Assembly: GCA_031278095.1 (NCBI GenBank)
Contig: JAITLC010000103.1
Span: forward strand, 1-39,093
Reading direction: 5' to 3'
From: Treponema sp.
Lineage (GTDB): Bacteria; Spirochaetota; Spirochaetia; Treponematales; Breznakiellaceae
DNA: 39,093 bases
The stretch's first letter is position 1. The number at the start of each line of letters is the position of its first letter. Both the position numbers and the translations under genes were made by a program. Under the pieces are notes generated by a model. It worked only from the letters and a program-made list of their open reading frames with translations. It did no database searches and was not told the DNA's origin. Below are positions 32,653-39,093 of this stretch, in pieces.

Positions 32653-33590
32653 TCGGCAACAGGGGCATGCTTGGTACGGAGCTTTCAAAGCTTTTGGAAC
32701 AGGAGAACATCCCCTATGCCGGAACAGACCGGGAAGTTGACATTACCGATCCTGCGGCGCTTGAGGTCTTTGCCCGGAATGTATGGCCCGGTAAGGGCAG
32801 TGCCCGCTGGATCGTCAACTGTGCTGCGTATACTGCGGTAGACAGGGCGGAGGATGAGCAGGAACTCTGCCGCCAGCTCAATACACAGGGGGCCGCCAAC
32901 ATTGCCGCCTGCGCCGCAGGCGCCGGGGCAGGGCTCATCCATATTTCGACAGACTATGTGTTTGACGGCGAAGGGATTCCCGGCGGAGACGGCAAACCCC
33001 GTCCCTACCGGGAAGATGACCGCACAAATCCTGCCGGTGTTTATGGCCTTACCAAGCGGGACGGCGAAACAGTCGTAATGGAAAATAATCCCGCTTCTAT
33101 CATAATTCGTACCGCATGGCTCTATGGGCAATATGGCAGTAACTTTGTTGCAACTATGCTTGCCCTCATGAAGAAACGGGACAGCGTTTCTGTGGTTAAT
33201 GATCAGTACGGCAGCCCTACATGGGCCCGTGATCTCGCCGGCGTCCTTCTTGAGATAGTAAAGACGGCTGAAAATGGAAGACAGATTCCCTGCGGTATAT
33301 ATCACTATACCAACGAAGGCAGCATTACCTGGTATGATTTTGCAGAAAAGATCCATGAAGAAGCCCGCAGCGCCGGCCTTCTTGCCAAACATTGTACTGT
33401 AAAACCCTGTGCCAGCGCCGAATATCCTGCCAGGGTAAAACGGCCCGCATACTCGGTTCTTGATAAAACAAAGATACGAAAGGTCCTGGGACTCCGTATT
33501 CCTTCATGGGACGACAGCCTGCGGAACCATTTGACTGCAATCCGGCAGGCTCGAATTGTAAGCCAAGGAGACAGCGTTGCGCACACTTAA
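32640..33590 (+). CDS. rfbD: dTDP-4-dehydrorhamnose reductase
   Basis: A 316-residue short-chain-type reductase, the last step to dTDP-rhamnose. It starts LWLIGNRGMLGTEL (GxxGxxG cofactor motif). TDYVFDG, YGLTKRDGE (Tyr-x3-Lys) and RTAWLYG are family motifs. The start is GTG at 32640 with AGGA 7 nt before it. It overlaps rfbC at the front and rfbB by 14 nt at the end, so the genes are translationally coupled. Confidence 0.95.
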   Translation: MLWLIGNRGMLGTELSKLLEQENIPYAGTDREVDITDPAALEVFARNVWPGKGSARWIVNCAAYTAVDRAEDEQELCRQLNTQGAANIAACAAGAGAGLIHISTDYVFDGEGIPGGDGKPRPYREDDRTNPAGVYGLTKRDGETVVMENNPASIIIRTAWLYGQYGSNFVATMLALMKKRDSVSVVNDQYGSPTWARDLAGVLLEIVKTAENGRQIPCGIYHYTNEGSITWYDFAEKIHEEARSAGLLAKHCTVKPCASAEYPARVKRPAYSVLDKTKIRKVLGLRIPSWDDSLRNHLTAIRQARIVSQGDSVAHT

Positions 33591-34710
33591 AAATATTCTG
33601 GTTACCGGCGGTTCAGGCTTTATCGGCAGCAACTTCATACATTTCCTGTTAAATGGCGCAGACGGTTTTGAAGGCCGCATTATCAATGTTGACGCCCTTA
33701 CCTATGCGGGGAATCCTTTAAGCCTTGCGGACATTGAAGAACAGTTTGGCGCCGCCGCGGGGACGGCGCAGCGTTACTGTTTTGAACACGGTGATATCTG
33801 TGACCGGCCTTTCATTGAGGGTATTTTTAAAAAATATGATATCGATACTGTAGTGCATTTTGCCGCAGAGAGCCATGTAGACCGTTCAATACACGGGCCT
33901 GAAGCCTTTGTTAAAACCAATGTGATGGGTACTTTTACCCTGCTTGATACCGCACGGAACTTTTGGAAGTCCGAAAAGGATGTGCTTTTCCATCATATCA
34001 GTACCGACGAAGTATACGGCTCCCTGGGAGATACAGGCCGCTTTACCGAGGAGACACCCTACGATCCCCGCAGCCCCTATTCCGCCAGCAAGGCCGCAAG
34101 CGATCACCTGGTCATGGCATACGGCCACACCTACGGTCTTCCCCTTACCCTGTCAAACTGTTCCAATAACTACGGCCCCCGCCAGTTTCCGGAAAAACTT
34201 ATCCCCCTTTCGATTCTCAACATCCTGGAAGGAAAAGAACTCCCCGTCTACGGCGACGGCAAAAATATCCGGGATTGGGTGTATGTGGAAGACCACAACC
34301 GTGCAGTCTGGGCCGTTATGCGGCAGGGCAAGGCCGGGGAAAAGTACAACATCGGCGGGGAAAACGAGTGGGAGAATATCAGGCTTCTCCATACGCTTAT
34401 CGACATAGTGTCAAAGAAAGCCGGTCTTGATGCAGAAAAAGTGCGGGCCTCCATTGCTTTTGTCAAAGACCGTCCCGGTCATGACCGGCGCTATGCCATT
34501 GATTGTTTCAAAATCAAAAAGGAATTGGCTTGGAAACAGGAAGTGAATTTTGAAGAAGGTCTTTCCCGCACCGTGGACTGGTATCTCGCCAACTCAGGAT
34601 GGGTCAACGGTATCTGCAGTGGTGAATACCGCCGCTGGATGGAGCAGAACTATGGGGGCGGTAATCATGCGGGGTGCGGTTCAAAGGCATGCGGATATTT
34701 CAGATCGTAA
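33577..34710 (+). CDS. rfbB: dTDP-glucose 4,6-dehydratase
   Basis: A 377-residue RmlB dehydratase, second step of the dTDP-rhamnose path and also the source of dTDP-4-keto-6-deoxyglucose for FdtA. Motifs are TGGSGFIGSNF (10-20), HFAAESHVDRSI, STDEVYG, YSASKAASDHL (Tyr-x3-Lys) and NNYGPRQFPEKLIP. The TTG start at 33577 is supported by AAGGAG 6 nt before it. The last ~25 residues after GEYRRWMEQNYG differ from the usual end. Confidence 0.96.
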   Translation: MRTLKNILVTGGSGFIGSNFIHFLLNGADGFEGRIINVDALTYAGNPLSLADIEEQFGAAAGTAQRYCFEHGDICDRPFIEGIFKKYDIDTVVHFAAESHVDRSIHGPEAFVKTNVMGTFTLLDTARNFWKSEKDVLFHHISTDEVYGSLGDTGRFTEETPYDPRSPYSASKAASDHLVMAYGHTYGLPLTLSNCSNNYGPRQFPEKLIPLSILNILEGKELPVYGDGKNIRDWVYVEDHNRAVWAVMRQGKAGEKYNIGGENEWENIRLLHTLIDIVSKKAGLDAEKVRASIAFVKDRPGHDRRYAIDCFKIKKELAWKQEVNFEEGLSRTVDWYLANSGWVNGICSGEYRRWMEQNYGGGNHAGCGSKACGYFRS

Positions 34711-35720
34711 CTCTTTCAGAGCTTGGCGGCGCACAGGTAATGGCTGCCCACCTTTCAAATGCCCTTGCGGAAAATCATGACGTAACCGTTTTTGCCGGCG
34801 AAGGCGACGGGAAGCTTTTTGCACTGCTTGATAAACGGGTAAAATATTTTAAAATTGCTTCGCTGGTAAAGAATATTTCGCCCCTGAACGATATAAAAAC
34901 GTTCTTCTTTTTTTTTACGCTCTATCGCCGTTGTAAACCGGATATTATTCATCTCCATTCGTCAAAGGCCGGAGTTTTGGGAAGGCTGGCCTTCCCCGGG
35001 AACAGGGTTGTCTATACGGTTCATGGCTTTGACTCCATACGCAGGGTCTACAGGAAGTTTTTGCCTCTGGAACGGTATCTTCAAACCAGGTGTAAGGCAA
35101 TTGTTGCGGTATCTCATTATGATGAAGATAATTTGAAGGCAGAGGGCATCACCCGGAATGTCAGTTGTATTTACAACGGGATACCTGAGCCTTCCGCCGG
35201 AAGGCGGGAAACAGTACTGCCGGTTCCGGAGAAATACAAAAAAAGGATACTTTGTATCGCACGGATAAGTAAACAAAAGCGTTTTGATTTATTTTTGGCG
35301 ACAGCCGCATTATTGCCGGAATATGCGTTTATCTGGATTGGCAACTGGGAAGAAGTGCCGAATGTGCCGGAGAATGTTTTTCTTTTGGGGAATATGCCGG
35401 ACGCAGGATCTTATAACGGCAATGCCGATGTATTTATGCTGCCCAGCAATTACGAAGGGCTTCCCGTGGTGATAATCGAGGCAATGAGTTATGGCAAACC
35501 GGTTGTGGCTTCCGCAGCCGGCGGCATACCTGAACTTGTCGAAGACGGCGTTAACGGATATATACCGGAAAACACCGCGCCCGCTTTTGCGGAAAAGATA
35601 CAGATGCTTATGAATGATACTACCCTTTACAAAACTCTTGCATATAATTCGCAGGATCGTTTTCGCAGGTTTTTTACCGTTGAAAAAATGACGGACCAAT
35701 ATCTGAAAGTATATTTCTGA
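34674..35720 (+). CDS. GT4-family glycosyltransferase
   Basis: About 348 residues of a GT-B fold, retaining glycosyltransferase (GT4). The N-terminal GG motif is TLSELGGAQVMAAHLSNAL. Donor-site ILCIARISKQKRFDLF and the E-x7-E motif EGLPVVIIE in NYEGLPVVIIEAMSYGKPVV are present. It adds a sugar to a growing glycan on a lipid carrier; which sugar cannot be told. The start is either GTG 34674 or ATG 34689 (RIFQIVTLS); the second begins exactly at the homology. It overlaps the end of rfbB. Confidence 0.85.
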   Translation: MRFKGMRIFQIVTLSELGGAQVMAAHLSNALAENHDVTVFAGEGDGKLFALLDKRVKYFKIASLVKNISPLNDIKTFFFFFTLYRRCKPDIIHLHSSKAGVLGRLAFPGNRVVYTVHGFDSIRRVYRKFLPLERYLQTRCKAIVAVSHYDEDNLKAEGITRNVSCIYNGIPEPSAGRRETVLPVPEKYKKRILCIARISKQKRFDLFLATAALLPEYAFIWIGNWEEVPNVPENVFLLGNMPDAGSYNGNADVFMLPSNYEGLPVVIIEAMSYGKPVVASAAGGIPELVEDGVNGYIPENTAPAFAEKIQMLMNDTTLYKTLAYNSQDRFRRFFTVEKMTDQYLKVYF

Positions 35721-35732
35721 GGACCGCATACC

Positions 35733-36530
35733 ATGAGTCTTAAACAAAGGCTAATAAGCCGTCTGCTGGTATTCTTTAAGTACCGGGAACTTTTCTTCCA
35801 GCTTGTGTCCCGGGACATTAAACTCAAATACCGCCGGAGTGTCCTGGGCTACCTCTGGAGCATCCTCAATCCCCTCCTGACGATGATTATCATGACTATC
35901 GTCTTTTCCGCCATGTTTGCCCGGGGGATGAAGAATTTTTCCGTCTATCTGTTTATAGGCAGCCTTCTTTTTTCCTTCATGGCAGGAGCCGCAAGCCGGG
36001 CCATCCCCTCCGTTCTGGGGGCGGCGGGGATCATCAAGAAAGTATACGTCCCCAAATACATCTTTACCCTGGCGGCGGTGACTTCCGAGTTTGTCACCAT
36101 GCTCTTCTCCCTGGGAGCCCTCCTCCTGGTGATCGTTGTTACCGGGGTACGGTTCTCCTGGCGCTTCATTCTTATCCCCATCCCTATCATTGAACTGTAT
36201 GTCTTCTCTATAGGCCTGGGTCTTTTCCTTGCCCAGGCGGCGGTTTTTTTTCGCGATACCGAGTATCTCTGGGGGGTATTTTCCACCGCGTGGATGTATC
36301 TTACCCCCATCTTCTATCCTGTTTCCATGCTGCCGGATAAGATCCGGTTCGCGATTACCAGCTTTAATCCCCTGTATTTCTATATAGCTCAGTTCCGGTA
36401 TTTTGTGCTGGGCGGGGAGACCGGCTGGAGAAGGGATGCCCTCTGGGGAGCCGCAGCCGCCATACTGATGCTGGCCGTTGGGCTTGCCGCCTTTGCCCGC
36501 GGTAAAAACAAATTCATTCTCTACATGTAG
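35733..36530 (+). CDS. wzm: ABC-2 type polysaccharide exporter, membrane subunit (Wzm-like)
   Basis: A 265-residue permease of the ABC-2 family with six hydrophobic segments. The family signature YRRSVLGYLWSILNPLL lies at about 33-49. PIFYPVSMLP and NPLYFYIAQFR are typical of O-antigen and teichoic acid exporters. It moves a finished lipid-linked glycan across the inner membrane with the ATPase that follows. GAGGA precedes the ATG by 9 nt. The wzt start is 10 nt downstream. Confidence 0.93.
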   Translation: MSLKQRLISRLLVFFKYRELFFQLVSRDIKLKYRRSVLGYLWSILNPLLTMIIMTIVFSAMFARGMKNFSVYLFIGSLLFSFMAGAASRAIPSVLGAAGIIKKVYVPKYIFTLAAVTSEFVTMLFSLGALLLVIVVTGVRFSWRFILIPIPIIELYVFSIGLGLFLAQAAVFFRDTEYLWGVFSTAWMYLTPIFYPVSMLPDKIRFAITSFNPLYFYIAQFRYFVLGGETGWRRDALWGAAAAILMLAVGLAAFARGKNKFILYM

Positions 36531-36540
36531 GAGGTCCTTT

Positions 36541-37302
36541 TTGAAAGAAACTGTTATCCATGTAGAGAATGCCACAGTGCGCTTCAATATTGCTACCGAG
36601 CGGGTTGACAGTATCAAAGAGTATTTTGTAAAGAAGGTAAAAGGACAGCTTCACTTTCAGGAATTTTTAGCCCTCAAAGACATCAATCTGGACATAAAAC
36701 ATGGAGAGTCCTGGGGGATAGTAGGAAGCAACGGCGCGGGGAAATCGACACTCTTAAAGCTCATCTGCGGTATCCTGGCCCCTGACCGGGGGAAGGTGGG
36801 AACCAACGGATCCATTGCGCCGCTTTTGGAACTTGGCGCCGGGTTTGACCCGGAGCTTACAGCCGGGGAGAATATTTTTCTTGAAGGCGCCCTTCTGGGG
36901 CACAGCCGGGAGTTCATGCAGGAACACTATGACGAAATTGTAGAGTTCTCCGAGCTTTGGGAATTTATGAAGATGCCCATCAAAAATTATTCCACAGGAA
37001 TGCAGGCCCGGATGGGCTTCTCCATAGCAACGCTGGTACAGCCCGACATCATGATAATAGACGAGGTGCTGGCCGTAGGGGACGCCGCGTTTCGGCGGAA
37101 ATGCGAGAAGCGGATCCGCGAGATGCTGGAAAGGGCGGCAACCTTGCTTTTTGTTTCCCATGATAATGAGATGGTAAAACGGCTCTGTACGAAGGCAATC
37201 TGGCTTAAGAAGGGCGAGATTGTCATGACCGGAAACGCCCGGGAAGTGTGCGATGCTTATGCGGAATTCTATCAAAAGAAGGCGGAACAGTATTTAATAT
37301 GA
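36541..37302 (+). CDS. wzt: ABC exporter ATPase, short Wzt type
   Basis: A 253-residue ATPase. Walker A GSNGAGKST (62-70), signature YSTGMQ (150-155), Walker B IMIIDE (170-175), H-loop VSHD. The N-terminal part (VDSIKEYFVKKVKG) is typical for Wzt/TagH. It lacks the C-terminal carbohydrate-binding domain of long Wzt proteins, so it belongs to the short class that does not recognise the glycan end. The TTG start at 36541 is chosen because GGAGG lies about 8 nt before it; the longer frame would overlap wzm. Confidence 0.93.
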   Translation: MKETVIHVENATVRFNIATERVDSIKEYFVKKVKGQLHFQEFLALKDINLDIKHGESWGIVGSNGAGKSTLLKLICGILAPDRGKVGTNGSIAPLLELGAGFDPELTAGENIFLEGALLGHSREFMQEHYDEIVEFSELWEFMKMPIKNYSTGMQARMGFSIATLVQPDIMIIDEVLAVGDAAFRRKCEKRIREMLERAATLLFVSHDNEMVKRLCTKAIWLKKGEIVMTGNAREVCDAYAEFYQKKAEQYLI

Positions 37303-38225
37303 TTTCTATTTTACTGGCCGCATATAACGGAGAAAAGCATATCGCCGAACAAATAGAATCACTGCTTGGACAGACTCAGGATGATTTTAAGCTCTATATC
37401 CGTGACGACTGTTCGACCGACGGTACATGGGAGATTATCCGTAACTATGAAAAGCGGTATCTGGGTAAAATAATAGTCAAACAAAACAGCCGTAACAGCG
37501 GCAGTTCAAAATATAACTTTATCGGCATGATGATAGACATCAAGGATGATTATATCATGCTCTGCGATCAGGATGATATATGGCTTCCTGATAAGATAGA
37601 AAAGACAATTTCAAAATTGAAGGACATGGAAGCCCGGTACGGAAAAGAGAAACCGCTCCTTGTGCATACGGATCTGCGGGTAGTGGATGAAAACCTGAAT
37701 GTAATTTCGCCCTCATACCGCGAGGCAATGAACGCCGGTTATGAGCGCACAGGGCTGCGGCAGATTCTGATACAGAACGTTACAACCGGTTGTACCGCCG
37801 CGTATAACCGGGCCCTGGCGGACTTTATAAGGGCCGAACCCGCATACATGGTGATGCATGACTGGTGGCTTGTGCTGACCGCCGCCGCGTTCGGAAAAAT
37901 CGGCTATCTGGACGAACAGACAATCCTGTACCGGCAGCACGGAGCCAACGAGATTGGGGCCAATGATGTAAGAACATTCCGGTATAAATTCAACAGGCTT
38001 ATGCATGGCGGCGAGGTACGGAAGGCGATTAACCAGACCTATGATCAGGCGGCGTCTTTCCAGGAGATGTATCTGAATTTATTAAATGAAGAGCAGCAGG
38101 CGCTGTTGTCGGCATACAGGCAGATACCGGCCCATAACAAAATAATGCGCTGCCTCATGATTATACGGCTTGGCGTATTAAAGCATGGGATCGAAAGAAA
38201 GATAGCAAACTTTTTGTTTATTTAA
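37299..38225 (+). CDS. GT2-family glycosyltransferase
   Basis: A 308-residue GT-A fold transferase, similar to rhamnosyl- and O-antigen glycosyltransferases. It starts MISILLAAYNGEKHIAEQIE, with the metal-binding region RDDCSTDGT and LCDQDDIWLPDKIEK. The ATG overlaps the wzt stop (ATGA) by 4 nt. The C-terminal ~100 residues are helical without recognisable motif. Given dTDP-rhamnose genes in the cluster, rhamnose is a likely donor but not proven. Confidence 0.88.
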   Translation: MISILLAAYNGEKHIAEQIESLLGQTQDDFKLYIRDDCSTDGTWEIIRNYEKRYLGKIIVKQNSRNSGSSKYNFIGMMIDIKDDYIMLCDQDDIWLPDKIEKTISKLKDMEARYGKEKPLLVHTDLRVVDENLNVISPSYREAMNAGYERTGLRQILIQNVTTGCTAAYNRALADFIRAEPAYMVMHDWWLVLTAAAFGKIGYLDEQTILYRQHGANEIGANDVRTFRYKFNRLMHGGEVRKAINQTYDQAASFQEMYLNLLNEEQQALLSAYRQIPAHNKIMRCLMIIRLGVLKHGIERKIANFLFI

Positions 38226-38229
38226 TTTT

Positions 38230-38631
38230 ATGATGTATGATCTTTTAAATTTTAAAACCCACGGCAATTATGCCGGGAATCTTGTTGCCCTGGAGAAGGG
38301 TGAAGAGTTTCCCTTTGACATCAAACGTGTTTACTATATTTGGGGAACAGACAGGGATGCTGTCCGCGGCAGGCATGCCCACCGGAAACTGGAACAGGTT
38401 GTTATCTGTACCTCCGGAAGCTGCGATTTTATTTTGGACGATGGAAAAGAACGTGCGACAGTCCATCTGGACAATCCCGCCCAGGGCCTGTATATCAAGG
38501 GATGTATCTGGCGGGAGTTTACCAATTTTTCTGCCGACTGTGTTGTCATAGTTTTGGCCAGTGAACATTATGACGAAAGCGATTATATTCGGGATTACCA
38601 GACTTTTCTGAATGCAAGGGCGGATCTATGA
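38230..38631 (+). CDS. fdtA: FdtA/QdtA-like dTDP-4-keto-6-deoxyhexose 3,4-ketoisomerase
   Basis: A 133-residue cupin. Motifs are FPFDIKRVYYIWG, RGRHAHRKLEQVVI with His49 and His51, the positions at which FdtA has its catalytic His pair, and the GSCDFILDDG strand. It converts dTDP-4-keto-6-deoxyglucose (from RfbB) to the 3-keto sugar that feeds dTDP-Fuc3N or Qui3N synthesis. The aminotransferase and acyltransferase normally beside it are not in the window and may lie downstream. No ribosome site is visible; the gene starts 4 nt after the GT2 stop and may rely on coupling. Confidence 0.85.
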   Translation: MMYDLLNFKTHGNYAGNLVALEKGEEFPFDIKRVYYIWGTDRDAVRGRHAHRKLEQVVICTSGSCDFILDDGKERATVHLDNPAQGLYIKGCIWREFTNFSADCVVIVLASEHYDESDYIRDYQTFLNARADL

Positions 38632-39093
38632 CAGTTAGAGCTTTTTTTGGCAAAGCAAGGCGCAAGATTCTCCGGGTACTTCTGGGGCGTGAATTGTTTT
38701 TTCAGCTGACAAATGCTCACAGTAGGCTTGAAGAAATAAATACAAGCTTTCAGCAATCGGTTTTGCAGGGTATCAATACAAATATGGAAGTAATAGATAA
38801 AAAACTTTCTCAAATAAGCAAAGCATTAAAAAACGATACATATCAAATAATAAAACACAATTATGAGGCAATTCAGGCGGCAGAAATTAATACCCGAACA
38901 TTTGACGAATACAAAAAAATATATCGTGGACGAGAAATTGTGCTTTTAGCATCAGGTCCAACTTTAAATTTTTATGAACCGCTTCCTGATGTTATTTCCA
39001 TAGGTGTCAATACCGCAGTTCTTTATAATAAAGTGAAATTAGATTTCTTATTTGTTCAAGACAAGTTGGTTGCGGAGAAATATGAAAAGGAGA
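38628..39093 (+). CDS. Partial gene at window edge, MptE/DUF115-like or GT42-like core
   Basis: 155 codons are visible; the rest is beyond the window. The ATG overlaps the fdtA stop (ATGA). A basic N-terminus is followed by a coiled-coil-like stretch (about 30-90). Then come EIVLLASGPTLNFYEPL and SIGVNTAVLYNKV, resembling the GxGPSL-type nucleotide-binding motif of MptE/DUF115 and related sugar-transfer proteins. The gene is clearly richer in A and T than its neighbours, which suggests later acquisition. I do not assign a function. Confidence 0.55.
   Translation, partial: MTVRAFFGKARRKILRVLLGRELFFQLTNAHSRLEEINTSFQQSVLQGINTNMEVIDKKLSQISKALKNDTYQIIKHNYEAIQAAEINTRTFDEYKKIYRGREIVLLASGPTLNFYEPLPDVISIGVNTAVLYNKVKLDFLFVQDKLVAEKYEKE

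Noticed and set aside
1-39093. tRNA, rRNA, tmRNA, RNase P RNA or known riboswitches
   Set aside because: No sequence with the required conserved cores was seen on either strand.

Overview
This window looks like chromosome of a free-living or gut spirochaete, most like the Treponema lineage (termite-gut type). The grounds are the spirochaetal-style lipobox, the very large duplicated DUF445 membrane protein, the mixed gene content at roughly 50% GC, and an Rnf operon of the kind found in fermentative or acetogenic anaerobes. The species assignment is inference; no rRNA or tRNA gene is present.

Layout. 1-609: no gene that I can support. 610-3034 (-): an M48-type lipoprotein peptidase and a geranylgeranyl-reductase-like flavoprotein with a near-consensus sigma70 promoter. 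3179-3421: a dead C-terminal fragment of an ISAs1-family transposase. 3518-7369 (+): a fusion of an endonuclease Q-like PHP nuclease with a UvrD/PcrA-type helicase. 7486-10363 (+): threonine synthase and an MscS-type channel. 10489-11937 (-): a DUF815 AAA ATPase. 11994-16052 (+): a 1352-residue DUF445 protein. 16103-21497 (-): a complete rnfCDGEAB operon. 21600-25064 (+): a SWIM/SNF2 helicase. 25139-29033 (-): grpE-dnaK-dnaJ. 29318-30121 (-): uppP. 30562-31047 (+): a VanZ-like protein. 31172 to the right edge (+): a surface-glycan cluster (rfbA, rfbC, rfbD, rfbB, GT4 glycosyltransferase, short Wzm/Wzt exporter, GT2 glycosyltransferase, FdtA-like isomerase, and a truncated AT-rich gene).

How the genes work together. 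The Rnf genes would encode a ferredoxin:NAD+ oxidoreductase that pumps ions. The right-hand cluster makes dTDP-rhamnose (and, through FdtA, probably a dTDP-3-keto-6-deoxyhexose), assembles a glycan on a lipid carrier and exports it by an ABC transporter. The nearby uppP product would recycle the carrier.

The most unusual signal is a set of small interspersed palindromic elements. Three full-length copies of about 120 bp (5021-5141, 6058-6177, 13502-13620) lie in frame inside protein-coding genes. They add nearly the same ~39-residue peptide to two unrelated proteins, twice in one of them. At nucleotide level each copy is a row of three stem-loops whose arms show compensatory changes. Shorter relatives occupy many of the intergenic gaps. 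There they provide the end of one gene, the stop codon of another and the region just before a ribosome binding site of a third. This resembles in principle the coding palindromic elements of Rickettsia, but here in a spirochaete and with a different sequence. A second pattern is a group of genes whose -10 box lies only 5-9 nt before the start codon without a Shine-Dalgarno sequence, suggesting leaderless mRNAs.
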